From positions 1 to 12,885 of the forward strand of contig CAYMVS010000063.1 in NCBI GenBank assembly GCA_964394205.1: DNA of 12,885 nt. Reading direction: 5' to 3'. The DNA is from HGM05190 sp964394205 (GTDB taxonomy: Bacteria > Bacteroidota > Bacteroidia > Bacteroidales > Muribaculaceae). A program made the position numbers and the translations under genes. The first letter of the stretch is position 1; every line of letters starts with the position of its first letter. Under the pieces are notes generated by a model. The model saw only the letters and a list, made by a program, of their open reading frames with translations, ran no database searches and was not told the DNA's origin. Positions 1 through 6,889 of the stretch are shown here, piece after piece.

Positions 1-1291
1 TGAACTCGCTGGGGTGTTTGATCTTCTTGGTCCAAGAGAGGTCGCTGATGTGGATCAGGCCGTCAACGCCTTCCTCGATCTCAACAAACACGCCAAAGTT
101 TGTAAAGTTGCGCACCTTGGCTGTGTGCTTGCTGCCAATGGGATAGCGAACCTCGATATCCTCCCAGGGATCTTTCTTGAGCTGCTTGATGCCGAGCGAC
201 ATCTTGCGGTCCTCGCGGTCGAGAGTGAGGATCACGGCCTCGATCTCGTCGCCAACTTTCATGAAGTCTTGAGCTGAGCGCAGGTGCTGGCTCCACGACA
301 TCTCGCTGACGTGGATCAGGCCCTCGACGCCGGGGGCAATCTCAATGAATGCGCCATAGTCGGCCATGACAACCACGCGGCCTTTAACCTTGTCGCCAAC
401 CTTGAGGTCGGGATCGAGTGCATCCCAGGGATGGGGCTGGAGCTGCTTGAGACCGAGAGCGATGCGTTTTTTCTCGTCGTCAAAGTTGAGGATAACGACG
501 TTGAGTTTCTGGTCGAGAGAAACAACCTCTTCGGGATGGCTTACGCGGCCCCAAGAGAGATCGGTGATGTGGATGAGACCGTCGACGCCGCCCAGGTCGA
601 TGAACACGCCGTAAGAGGTGATGTTCTTGACGGTGCCTTCGAGCACCTGGCCTTTCTCGAGCTTGGCGATGATCTCGCGCTTCTGCTGCTCGAGCTCGGC
701 CTCGATGAGAGCCTTGTGGGAAACGACCACGTTCTTGAATTCCTGATTGATCTTAACGACCTTGAACTCCATGGTCTTGCCCACGAAGATATCGTAGTCG
801 CGGATGGGGCGGACGTCGATCTGCGAGCCGGGGAGGAATGCCTCGATACCGAACACATCGACAATCATGCCGCCTTTGGTGCGGCACTTGATGTAGCCCT
901 TGATGATTTCGTCTTTTTCGAGAGCCTCGTTGACGCGCTCCCAAGAGCGGGCTGCACGGGCTTTGCGGTGAGAGAGGATGAGCTGACCTTTCTTGTCCTC
1001 CTGGTTTTCAATGAAAACCTCTACAACGTCGCCAACCTTGATGTCGGGGTTGTAGCGGAACTCATTGACGGGGATGATGCCGTCGCTCTTATAACCGATG
1101 TTAACCACTGCCTCGCGCTTGTTGAGGGCGATGATGGTACCTTCGATTACATCTTTGTCTTTGACGGTGTTGAGCGACTCGTCATAGGTCTTGGTTAGTT
1201 CTTCGCGCGACTTTTCACCGAATGTTTCACCTTTTTCATAGGCGTCCCAATCAAAGTCGGCGATGGCTGTTGTTTTAACTTCTTCAGTCAT
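1..1291 (-). CDS. rpsA: 30S ribosomal protein S1, 3' end cut by the window edge
   Basis: S1 binds mRNA on the 30S subunit and helps load it for translation; this matters in Bacteroidetes, whose genes mostly lack Shine-Dalgarno sequences. The reading frame runs from an ATG at 1289-1291 to the left edge without a stop, giving 430 residues. The protein starts MTEEVKTTAIADFDWDAYEK, an acidic N-terminus typical of Bacteroidetes S1. Repeated S1 (OB-fold) domains are visible at about residues 44-110, 126-194, 211-283, 296-370 and from 384 to the edge. The last three carry the repeating signature YGVFIDLGGVDGLIHITDLSW, DYGAFIEIAPGVEGLIHVSEMSW and NFGVFVEIEEGVDGLIHISDLSW. The usual protein has six domains (557 residues in E. 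coli), so roughly one domain lies outside. A promoter sits at 1380-1410. Long open frames on the opposite strand are shadows of this gene. Identification is certain. Confidence 0.98.
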   Translation of the reverse strand, partial: MTEEVKTTAIADFDWDAYEKGETFGEKSREELTKTYDESLNTVKDKDVIEGTIIALNKREAVVNIGYKSDGIIPVNEFRYNPDIKVGDVVEVFIENQEDKKGQLILSHRKARAARSWERVNEALEKDEIIKGYIKCRTKGGMIVDVFGIEAFLPGSQIDVRPIRDYDIFVGKTMEFKVVKINQEFKNVVVSHKALIEAELEQQKREIIAKLEKGQVLEGTVKNITSYGVFIDLGGVDGLIHITDLSWGRVSHPEEVVSLDQKLNVVILNFDDEKKRIALGLKQLQPHPWDALDPDLKVGDKVKGRVVVMADYGAFIEIAPGVEGLIHVSEMSWSQHLRSAQDFMKVGDEIEAVILTLDREDRKMSLGIKQLKKDPWEDIEVRYPIGSKHTAKVRNFTNFGVFVEIEEGVDGLIHISDLSWTKKIKHPSEF

Positions 1292-1379
1292 TTAATTAAG
1301 GGTTAATAAATAAGGTTGATTTAAAATGTCGTGCCGGCTCCTGACATCCCCAAAAGGGCACAATGAGCCTAAAGCGCGG

Positions 1380-1410
1380 CAAAGGTAGTGAAATTTATTA
1401 ATAAGTTAAA
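1380..1410 (-). promoter_or_regulatory. rpsA promoter (Bacteroidetes -33/-7 type)
   Basis: On the minus strand TTTA (1407-1410, one mismatch to the -33 TTTG) is followed by 19 bp and then TACCTTTG (1380-1387), an exact match to the -7 consensus TAnnTTTG. Transcription would start near 1375, leaving a leader of about 80 nt before the rpsA ATG. No Shine-Dalgarno sequence precedes the start; the leader end is AT-rich. The call rests on the family consensus, not on mapped transcripts. Confidence 0.75.
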
Positions 1411-1448
1411 AGAAATTTAAATTTATTTTGACTCCATGCCGTTTGTTT

Positions 1449-1895
1449 TCACTCGTTTTCATTGAGCTCGGCCTCATAGTAGCCACAGTGGAAAGACCCG
1501 TCGGGCTGTTCAAGCAGATATATCTTGCACATATAGCCCGATGTCTTGATTGTGTCGCTGTTGTTGTCGGTGATGGAGGTGTAGGTGATCAGGGTCATCC
1601 CGTCGACTTTTGTTTCTTCCATGCCGACGTCGGAGGGCAACGTGTCTTTGAAGAAAGAGACTGCCTGGCTGAATGTCTTCGGATAGAAACTCGGGGTGGT
1701 CGAGCTGTAGGTCACCTGCCCGACGCCGGCCTGTTGAAGGGTGGCGGTGTTGCCTTTGTCATAGTCGGGGGCTATGTCAACAAAGAACGGGAACAGCACG
1801 GTGGCGTTCACGGCTGTCGCCTGCGCTGCGACAACAAGCATCAGTATTATAAGTTTTTTTATCATTGTCTTTAAAGTTTGTGTGAAAAGTCTCAT
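1449..1895 (-). CDS. Small exported protein of unknown function
   Basis: I do not recognise a family. The 148-residue product has an N-terminal export signal: a lysine-containing start and a hydrophobic stretch (LIILMLVVAAQATA), with a likely cleavage site after VNA near residue 31. The remaining roughly 117 residues are soluble, rich in Thr, Ser and Asp, with two cysteines near the C-terminus (GYMCK and FHCGYY) that could form a disulfide in the periplasm, and an acidic tail. The ATG at 1893-1895 overlaps the TGA stop of the upstream SGNH hydrolase (ATGA), which suggests translational coupling and favours this start. A second in-frame ATG at 1863-1865 (MIKKLIILM) gives a more compact signal peptide and is an alternative. 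A function linked to the hydrolase is inferred only from this coupling. The nearest downstream gene, rpsA, has its own promoter. Confidence 0.8.
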   Translation of the reverse strand: MRLFTQTLKTMIKKLIILMLVVAAQATAVNATVLFPFFVDIAPDYDKGNTATLQQAGVGQVTYSSTTPSFYPKTFSQAVSFFKDTLPSDVGMEETKVDGMTLITYTSITDNNSDTIKTSGYMCKIYLLEQPDGSFHCGYYEAELNENE

Positions 1896-3040
1896 TTTTG
1901 TTTCTTCCCGGCGAGGATACTCTCAAGCACGGGACCAACTTTCTGGGCATAGTACTTGAAACCGAGATCGGTCAGGTGGATGCCGTCGACTGTCCCGTCG
2001 TCTTCCACACCGTCGAGGTTGACCGAGTCGATGTAATAGAGGTTGTCGGGGTTTTCGGCTTTCAGTTTCTCGTAGTTGGCCTTTAGGGCGGCGTTTTTCT
2101 CGGGCAGATAGCCGCCAAAGAAGCTGTCATAGCGGGCGTAGGGGTAGATGGGCCCCTCGACGATGACGATCGGGACCTCGGGGCGCAGGGTGCGCAGGAT
2201 CTTGACAAAATCGAAGGTCAGGGTGTCACACTGCATCTTTGTGCAGTTGGGCACCGGGTCGAGCAGATACAGGTCGACATCTTTTATCGAGGCGAGGGCC
2301 CTCGCCATCGGAAAGTCCATCTTGGCCTCGCCGCTTATGCCGATGTTGACCACCTCACAGTTGAGGTCGCGGGAGATGATGTTGGTCGAGGCCATCCCTG
2401 CGCGCGAGGCACAGCCTCCCTGCAGGATGCTCGTGCCGTAGGCCACCACGCGGGTGTCGGCCTTGATGAGTTCGGGCGACCCGGCGGTGATCACCGCGCC
2501 GCTGTCAATCATGACATAGAGCTCTTCAACGCCGTCATAAAGAGGCAGATATATCATAAATTCCTTCATGATCGAGTCCATGTTTTCAACATAGACCTTG
2601 TCGTTCCACATCTGCTCTTTCTTTGACGAGGGGCGGTTGGTGTTTACGTGGCGCCAGCGGGTGTCACCCTCAAAGGCGGGCTCTCCCCCCTCCCAGATGT
2701 AGAGGTCGGTGCCCTTGAGGCCGGTGTCGGCCATGTGGGGCAGGTGGGTGTTCCACAGCAGGCGGTATTTGACGCCGACGGCGGTTGAGTTTGTGGCAAA
2801 GCGCACGGCGATGCCCGACGAGCACTGGGAGCGCTCCCACAGTGTCGGCCTGACGCTGTCTTCAAGCCACGCCGGCAGCCGGGTGTAGTCGCGTGAGGTG
2901 TCGGTCCACCCTTTGTTTATGACACGCAGGTCAAGGGCGTTGACCGCTTTCATTGATTTGATGTCGCGCTCGGCCCGGGCCGGGACCACGATGACGGTCA
3001 GCATAAGCGCCGTCGTCAGGAGTTTTACAAGTGTTTTCAC
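1892..3040 (-). CDS. Secreted SGNH/GDSL-type hydrolase with GxDLY N-terminal domain
   Basis: Predicted periplasmic or outer-surface esterase of 382 residues from a GTG start at 3038-3040. The signal peptide is about residues 1-23 (hydrophobic core LLTTALMLTVIVV, cleavage after ARA). The N-terminal beta-rich domain carries GTDLYIW, the GxDLY motif of the domain paired with SGNH esterases. The C-terminal SGNH domain (about 195-375) shows the four blocks: the nucleophile Ser204 in YGTSILQGG, Gly234 in NIGISG, Asn265 in DPVPNCTK, and Asp352/His355 in DGIHLTD. Such enzymes usually remove acetyl or other acyl groups from carbohydrates; the substrate here is not known. The frame stays open upstream to an ATG at 3151, but that start lies upstream of both the promoter (3062-3093) and the preceding terminator, so GTG at 3040 is preferred. 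The stop overlaps the start of the following small exported protein. Confidence 0.88.
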   Translation of the reverse strand: MKTLVKLLTTALMLTVIVVPARAERDIKSMKAVNALDLRVINKGWTDTSRDYTRLPAWLEDSVRPTLWERSQCSSGIAVRFATNSTAVGVKYRLLWNTHLPHMADTGLKGTDLYIWEGGEPAFEGDTRWRHVNTNRPSSKKEQMWNDKVYVENMDSIMKEFMIYLPLYDGVEELYVMIDSGAVITAGSPELIKADTRVVAYGTSILQGGCASRAGMASTNIISRDLNCEVVNIGISGEAKMDFPMARALASIKDVDLYLLDPVPNCTKMQCDTLTFDFVKILRTLRPEVPIVIVEGPIYPYARYDSFFGGYLPEKNAALKANYEKLKAENPDNLYYIDSVNLDGVEDDGTVDGIHLTDLGFKYYAQKVGPVLESILAGKKQK

Positions 3041-3061
3041 GGCAGTATCTTTAAATTTTGA

Positions 3062-3093
3062 CAAATATAATGAAAAATCATTGTTGCGGCAAA
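3062..3093 (-). promoter_or_regulatory. Promoter of the SGNH hydrolase unit
   Basis: The minus strand carries TTTG (3090-3093), 20 bp, then TATATTTG (3062-3069): an exact match to both halves of the Bacteroidetes consensus. Transcription should start near 3057, about 17 nt before the GTG start codon at 3040. The -33 TTTG is formed by the end of the T-tract of the upstream terminator. This placement is the main argument for the GTG start. Confidence 0.82.
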
Positions 3094-3140
3094 AAAAAAC
3101 CGGCCCGCGATCGGGTTGATTGATGATCGCGGGCCGGTTT
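3091..3140 (-). terminator. Intrinsic terminator of the NlpC/P60 gene
   Basis: A perfect 16-bp inverted repeat (arms 3097-3112 and 3125-3140, AAACCGGCCCGCGATC and its complement) with a 12-nt loop is followed on the minus strand by nine T residues (3099 down to 3091, partly within the stem base). It begins 19 bp after the stop of the NlpC/P60 gene. The very GC-rich stem plus the T-tract make this a textbook Rho-independent terminator on this strand; on the plus strand only three T follow. Confidence 0.93.
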
Positions 3141-3159
3141 ATGATGTGCAAAATGAAAA

Positions 3160-3822
3160 TTAGCTTTCAGTGGCGGGGCTGTTTTTTGAGAGAATGCGAC
3201 GCGCGCCAACAAAGTTGCGGTCAAAATAGCCACCGTCGGGAAATTTCTGGTAGGTCACACCGCGCTTTACCGAGGCGTGGATAAACACGCAGGTGTTGTT
3301 TTCACGGTCGACCGATGCCACCATCGCTACGTGTCCGACCTGACCGCGACCGCTGCGGCGTGAGCTGAAAAACAGCAGGTCGCCGGGCTGCAGCTGTGAC
3401 ACATTCACTTTTTCACCCTGGGTGAACTGCATGCGTGAGGTGCGGTTGAGTGTGATGCCAAAGTTGCGGTATATATATGATGTGAAACCTGAACAGTCAA
3501 ATGCCTTGGGCCCGGTTGCACCCCAAATGTAGCGTGTGCCTAAGAATCGGGCGGCATAGTCGACCATCTTGTTGCCCAGGTCGATGTTGGCCGATGATGT
3601 ATTGTTGGTGTGAACCGGCTGAACGCTTGCAAAGGGTGAGTTGGCGCGGGCCGCTTCAAATGATCTTTCTACAAAGTTGACATCTTTTGCTGAAATGAGC
3701 TTGTTCTCTATCTTCTGGGCCTCCTCGTGACGCATCGGGATGGTGACATTGGTTTTGTCGCCCTTTGCAACGGGCGCGAGCATGGCGCAAAGTGATAATG
3801 AAAGAATGAGTTTACGTATCAT
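3160..3822 (-). CDS. Secreted NlpC/P60 family peptidase (cell-wall hydrolase)
   Basis: Predicted C40-family cysteine peptidase of 220 residues, acting on peptidoglycan stem peptides in the periplasm. The signal peptide is about residues 1-21 (MIRKLILSLSLCAMLAPVAKG). A linker of about 60 residues leads to the NlpC/P60 domain at about 83-212. The catalytic Cys110 lies in the motif FDCSGF, the His164 in GHVAMV, and the third polar residue is probably His182 in FIHAS; QPGDLLFF before the His is also typical. There are no extra SH3 or LysM domains. The exact bond cleaved cannot be told from sequence; D-glutamyl-diaminopimelate cleavage is usual for the family. It stands alone, with a promoter at 3878-3909 and a strong terminator after the stop. 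Confidence 0.93.
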   Translation of the reverse strand: MIRKLILSLSLCAMLAPVAKGDKTNVTIPMRHEEAQKIENKLISAKDVNFVERSFEAARANSPFASVQPVHTNNTSSANIDLGNKMVDYAARFLGTRYIWGATGPKAFDCSGFTSYIYRNFGITLNRTSRMQFTQGEKVNVSQLQPGDLLFFSSRRSGRGQVGHVAMVASVDRENNTCVFIHASVKRGVTYQKFPDGGYFDRNFVGARRILSKNSPATES

Positions 3823-3877
3823 TACAGATATATATTTTATGTCGTGATTGGTTATCGTTTTTTTCTGATTGACGATG

Positions 3878-3909
3878 CAAAATTAGGCATAAACGGCGAG
3901 CTGTGCAAA
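3878..3909 (-). promoter_or_regulatory. Promoter of the NlpC/P60 gene
   Basis: TTTG (3906-3909), 20 bp, then TAATTTTG (3878-3885) on the minus strand, an exact match to the Bacteroidetes -33/-7 consensus. Transcription would start near 3873, giving a leader of about 50 nt. The long upstream region (3910-4341) with its inverted repeats could hold regulatory sites for this promoter. Confidence 0.8.
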
Positions 3910-4048
3910 TCGCAAAATGTTGACAGCTTGTGTGTTGCCAAAATTTAAGACTTGGCGACAGAAATGAAACTTATTTTCACATTTACAACAAAATGTTAAT
4001 TTTTTGGCCGTGGAAGGGCGGTTTAAAGGGTGTTTTTAACAGACGTTC

Positions 4049-4065
4049 ACAGTTTGTCTTTCTCC
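4049..4065 (+). repeat. Direct repeat copy 1 (17-mer)
   Basis: ACAGTTTGTCTTTCTCC; the second copy at 4219-4235 differs in one base (ACAGTTGGTCTTTCTCC). The copies lie 170 bp apart and flank the inverted repeats at 4128-4201. Weaker similarity (an ATTT run near a CGTGA) continues past the repeat. Function unknown. Confidence 0.7.
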
Positions 4066-4127
4066 CGTGAATTTGATTGGCGGGACTTAAATTGTCGTAT
4101 ATCGGTGTTTTATGGCTGTTTCGCCAA

Positions 4128-4148
4128 ATGTTAATGCACATTTAACAT
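4128..4148. repeat. Inverted repeat, 7-bp arms ATGTTAA/TTAACAT
   Basis: Arms 4128-4134 and 4142-4148 are perfect complements around a 7-nt loop (TGCACAT). The loop sequence TGCACA is complementary to TGTGCA in the left arm of the next hairpin (4155-4160), so alternative pairings are possible. It shares base 4148 with the next inverted repeat. Confidence 0.6.
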
Positions 4149-4185
4149 CAAAGGTGTGCAAAAATTGGATTTTGCACACCTTTGA
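4148..4185. repeat. Perfect 16-bp inverted repeat
   Basis: Arms TCAAAGGTGTGCAAAA (4148-4163) and its exact complement (4170-4185) around the loop ATTGGA. Neither strand has a T-tract after the stem, so it is not a standard intrinsic terminator. It lies about 157 bp after the proA stop and about 275 bp upstream of the predicted NlpC/P60 transcription start. It could be a protein-binding operator or part of a structured RNA. Confidence 0.85.
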
Positions 4186-4201
4186 CGGTGTTTGTGCACC
4201 G
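4186..4201. repeat. Short inverted repeat CGGTG/CACCG
   Basis: Five-base arms (4186-4190 and 4197-4201) with a 6-nt loop directly abut the 16-bp inverted repeat. Alone it would be trivial; the interest lies in its gap-free junction with the two preceding repeats. Confidence 0.45.
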
Positions 4202-4218
4202 ATGTAATGTTAATGTAA

Positions 4219-4235
4219 ACAGTTGGTCTTTCTCC
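4219..4235 (+). repeat. Direct repeat copy 2 (17-mer)
   Basis: ACAGTTGGTCTTTCTCC, one mismatch to the copy at 4049-4065. It is preceded by an ATGTTAA copy (4207-4213). Confidence 0.7.
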
Positions 4236-4341
4236 TCAATTTTCGTGATATTGTAAAGAGAAACAGTGAGTTGGGAGAATGTTAAAACTTTTCTTTGGTT
4301 TTTACAAAATTTAGTGGATTTTAACACTGTCATTCTTCCCC

Positions 4342-5580
4342 TCAGGGATGACGGGTAAGGCCCGGGCCGGTGACGAGATACTTGTAGGTCGTGATTTCCC
4401 TCAGTGCCATTGGGCCTCGCGCGTGGAGTTTCTGGGTGGAGATTCCAATCTCGGCGCCAAAACCAAACTGGGCGCCGTCGGTAAAGGCTGTCGATACGTT
4501 GGCATAGACACAGGCCGCGTCGACCCGGCGCTGGAAAAGGTCGATAGCCACGGGGTCACCGGCCACGATGCACTCGCTGTGGCGGCTACCGTAACGGTCG
4601 ATGTGGGCTATGGCCTGGTCAAGGCCGTCGACGGTGATGACGGCCATTTTGTAGTCCATCCACTCACGGCCGAAGTCGTCGGGCGCGGCCGGGACAAGCA
4701 GCGCGTCGGGGTAGTGGCCCCTGAGCGCCTCGAGCGCACGGCTATCGGCGTGTATCTCAACATTTTTCTGAGCAAGCGGCGCCACGATGGCCGGCAGGTC
4801 GGCCAGGCGTGAGGCGTCGACAATGAGGCTGTCGAGAGTGTTGCAGACGGTGACGCGGCGCGTCTTGGCATTGAAAACAATGTCGCGGGCAATGTCGGTT
4901 TGGGCGCTCGAGTGGATATAGGTGTGGCATACCCCGGCTCCGGTCTCGATGACCGGCACCCGCGAGTTGTCGCGAACGTAGTCGATCAACCGACGGCTGC
5001 CACGGGGTATTATCAGATCGATCTCGCCAACGGCATGAAGCATCTCCAGGGTTGCCTCATGGTCGCCATAGAGACAGGTGGCCAGGTCAAGGGGGAGGCC
5101 GTGGCGTGAAAGCACAGAGTGGATTATCTTTTGTGCCGCCTGGTTGGTGTCGGCCGCGTCGCTGCCACCTCTCAAGATGACCGCGCTGCCGGCCTTGAGA
5201 CACAGGGTGAACACATCAAATGTCACGTTGGGACGCGCTTCGTAAATCACCCCGATCACTCCAAAGGGCACACTCACTTTTTTGATAGTCATCCCGTTGG
5301 GACGCTCGATTGTCTCCAATGTCCTGCCAAGCGGGGAGGGGAGGGAGACGACGTTTTCAATGTCGGCGGCGATGGCGTCGATGCGCTCTGGTGTCAGCAA
5401 AAGCCGGTCACGCTTGGGGTTGGCCGGGTCCATGCGCGCCATGTCGAGGGCGTTGGCCTCGAGCAGCGGTCGGTGGCTTTGGCGCAGGGTCGCTGCAAGG
5501 TCGGTCAGGATGTCGTTTAACTGTTGGTCGCTGAGAGATGTGAGGGTTTTTGAAGCCTCGCGGGTATTATGAAAAGACAT
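4342..5580 (-). CDS. proA: Gamma-glutamyl phosphate reductase (glutamate-5-semialdehyde dehydrogenase)
   Basis: Catalyses the NADPH-dependent reduction of gamma-glutamyl phosphate to glutamate-5-semialdehyde, the second step of proline synthesis, in the cytoplasm. The 412-residue length matches the family (417 in E. coli). Visible family features include KKVSVPFGVIGVIYEARPNV (about 100-119), the LKAGSAVILRGGSDA cofactor-binding region (128-142), LIIPRGSRRLI (189-199), the catalytic Cys246 in VTVCNTLDSLIV, and the C-terminal RGPMALREITTYKYLV. The ATG at 5578-5580 lies 3 bp after the proB stop, so the two form an operon transcribed from upstream of proB; the two products are thought to pass on the labile phosphate intermediate. 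No obvious terminator follows. Confidence 0.97.
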   Translation of the reverse strand: MSFHNTREASKTLTSLSDQQLNDILTDLAATLRQSHRPLLEANALDMARMDPANPKRDRLLLTPERIDAIAADIENVVSLPSPLGRTLETIERPNGMTIKKVSVPFGVIGVIYEARPNVTFDVFTLCLKAGSAVILRGGSDAADTNQAAQKIIHSVLSRHGLPLDLATCLYGDHEATLEMLHAVGEIDLIIPRGSRRLIDYVRDNSRVPVIETGAGVCHTYIHSSAQTDIARDIVFNAKTRRVTVCNTLDSLIVDASRLADLPAIVAPLAQKNVEIHADSRALEALRGHYPDALLVPAAPDDFGREWMDYKMAVITVDGLDQAIAHIDRYGSRHSECIVAGDPVAIDLFQRRVDAACVYANVSTAFTDGAQFGFGAEIGISTQKLHARGPMALREITTYKYLVTGPGLTRHP

Positions 5581-5583
5581 GAT

Positions 5584-6681
5584 TCAGATAAGTTTATAAA
5601 GGTAATCGGCGTGGATGATGTGCCGGCTTCCGTGCCGGCCGATTGATGCGGCTGCGGTTGACGCGTCGACATCGGCGCGTCCTAAGGCGATTGTTGTGCC
5701 CTCCTGGTCGACAACGGTCACGATGTCGCCCCGCTTGAACGAGCCTTCGACGGCGGTGACCCCGACCGGCAGCAGGCTGGCGCCCGTCTGGCCGAGGATG
5801 GCCTCGGCGGCGTTGCGGTTGATGATGACGCGCCCTTTGGCGAAACTCTCCGAGGCGGCGATCCATTTCTTGACCGAAGAGGTGGGTGCCGGCGACGGGA
5901 TGAATGTGGTCGAGGGGGTGTTGTCGGGATCGTCAATGAGCCTGAGCAGGATGTCGGGGCGCATGCCGTTGGCAATCGTCACCGCGATACCCTCGAGGGC
6001 GACACGTCGGGCGATGCGGTATTTTGTCGCCATCCCTCCGCGACCCATCGTCGACTTGGAGTTGGAGATAACCCCCGCCAGGTCGTCGCCGGGGTTTACG
6101 CGGGCAATCACCTCGCTCTCGGGCAGCGACGGGTCGCCGTTGTATATACCGTCGATGTTGGATAGAATGATAAGTCGCCCGGCGCCCATCATGGTGGCTA
6201 TCAGACCCGACAGTTCATCGTTGTCGGTAAACATCAGCTCGGTCACCGACACCGTGTCGTTCTCGTTGACAATGGGGATGACACCGGCCTGAAGCATGAC
6301 CGAGATGCAGTGTTTCTGGTTGAGGTAGTGGCGGCGGGTGGAAAAACTTTCTTTGGTGGCGAGCACCTGGCCGCACGGTATCGAGTGCTCGCTGAAAAAA
6401 TCAAAATAGCGGTTTATGAGTTTGGCCTGCCCCACGGCGCTGAAGAGCTGGCGCGACGACACCGGGTCAAGACCCGTCAGGTGGGGCCCGTCATAGCGTC
6501 TCATCTCGCCGCGGCCCGACGACACGGCGCCCGACGAGATCACGATCACCTTGTAGCCGCGACGGTGAAGCTCGGCGATCTGGTCGACCAGACTGCTCAG
6601 CCGGGTGACATCGAGAGTCTTGTCGGGGCGCGTCAGCACGTTTGAGCCGATCTTTAGAGCGAGCACTTTTGAAGATTCCAT
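5584..6681 (-). CDS. proB: Glutamate 5-kinase with C-terminal PUA domain
   Basis: Phosphorylates L-glutamate with ATP to gamma-glutamyl phosphate, the first committed step of proline synthesis and normally the point of feedback inhibition by proline. The 365-residue protein (367 in E. coli) has an amino-acid kinase domain at about 5-260: KIGSNVLT at the start, VIVISSGAVSSGRGEM (45-60), PIVNENDTVS (136-145), TDNDELSGLIA (152-162), SNIDGIYNGDP (174-184) and MGRGGMATKYRIA (212-224). A PUA domain follows at about 278-360 (GRVIINRNAAEAIL, KRGDIVTVVD). It is first in the proBA operon; the next gene starts 3 bp after its stop. Divergent from secDF, with a -7 promoter element at 6728-6735. Confidence 0.97.
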   Translation of the reverse strand: MESSKVLALKIGSNVLTRPDKTLDVTRLSSLVDQIAELHRRGYKVIVISSGAVSSGRGEMRRYDGPHLTGLDPVSSRQLFSAVGQAKLINRYFDFFSEHSIPCGQVLATKESFSTRRHYLNQKHCISVMLQAGVIPIVNENDTVSVTELMFTDNDELSGLIATMMGAGRLIILSNIDGIYNGDPSLPESEVIARVNPGDDLAGVISNSKSTMGRGGMATKYRIARRVALEGIAVTIANGMRPDILLRLIDDPDNTPSTTFIPSPAPTSSVKKWIAASESFAKGRVIINRNAAEAILGQTGASLLPVGVTAVEGSFKRGDIVTVVDQEGTTIALGRADVDASTAAASIGRHGSRHIIHADYLYKLI

Positions 6682-6727
6682 ATATTATAATGTGGATACA
6701 GGAGTTTGAAAATCCATTTTGTGACAG

Positions 6728-6735
6728 CAAAATTA
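6728..6735 (-). promoter_or_regulatory. Probable -7 promoter element for proBA
   Basis: TAATTTTG on the minus strand matches TAnnTTTG exactly and lies 46 bp before the proB ATG. No clear TTTG is found 19-21 bp upstream (the sequence there is A/T-rich), so this is a half-supported promoter. Its upstream side faces the secDF promoter. Confidence 0.55.
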
Positions 6736-6774
6736 CACGTTTTTATCATAGAAAATATAAAAACGGATGAAAAT

Positions 6775-6807
6775 ATTGTGAATAAGTAAATAAAAGTAGT
6801 ATCTTTG
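6775..6807 (+). promoter_or_regulatory. secDF promoter
   Basis: ATTG (6775-6778, one mismatch to TTTG), 21 bp, then TATCTTTG (6800-6807), an exact -7 match. Transcription would start near 6811, leaving a leader of about 79 nt. The leader contains a weak GC stem (GCCC 6821-6824 with GGGC 6834-6837) and then an A/T-rich stretch directly before the ATG, as is usual in this phylum. Confidence 0.75.
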
Positions 6808-6889
6808 CAAGCTGAAAAGTGCCCTCCATCGGTGGGCGCACGGATAGACGCAAATAATATTAAACAATTTAACATATCTAATCAACACA

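Larger units (their letters stand above)
3910..4341. other. Long AT-rich non-coding region between proA and the NlpC/P60 gene
   Basis: Together with 3823-3909 this makes a 519-bp gap in an otherwise compact region. No credible gene is present; the only open frame of note (4148-4333, minus) has no start signal or coding-like composition. The stretch holds inverted repeats at 4128-4201, four copies of ATGTTAA (3993, 4128, 4207, 4279) plus ATGTTGA at 3917 and a reverse copy at 4142, and an imperfect direct repeat (4049-4065 and 4219-4235). No clear terminator for proA is seen just after its stop. I found no exact TAnnTTTG promoter element here other than that of the NlpC/P60 gene. Confidence 0.7.

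Noticed and set aside
284..1198. A 304-codon open frame on the plus strand
   Set aside because: It lies wholly antisense to rpsA, which has unmistakable S1 domains. Its acidic, Asp/Val/Leu-rich product is what the complement of this GC-rich coding sequence gives.
1428..1874. A 148-codon plus-strand open frame opposite the small exported protein
   Set aside because: The minus-strand frame has a signal peptide and a coupled start; the plus-strand frame has no promoter and no recognisable features.
3041..3151. N-terminal extension of the SGNH hydrolase to the ATG at 3151
   Set aside because: It would place the start inside the previous gene's terminator region and upstream of the gene's own promoter, and would bury the signal peptide 37 residues in.
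4148..4185. The 16-bp inverted repeat as an intrinsic terminator of proBA
   Set aside because: There is no T-tract after the stem on either strand and it lies more than 150 bp from the proA stop.
4148..4333. A 61-codon minus-strand open frame in the long intergenic region
   Set aside because: It runs through the 16-bp inverted repeat, has no promoter element and no coding-like composition. I treat it as chance.
5615..6292. A 225-codon plus-strand open frame inside proB
   Set aside because: It is a shadow of the proB coding sequence; the translation is low-complexity Ser/Arg/Met-rich and has no start signals.
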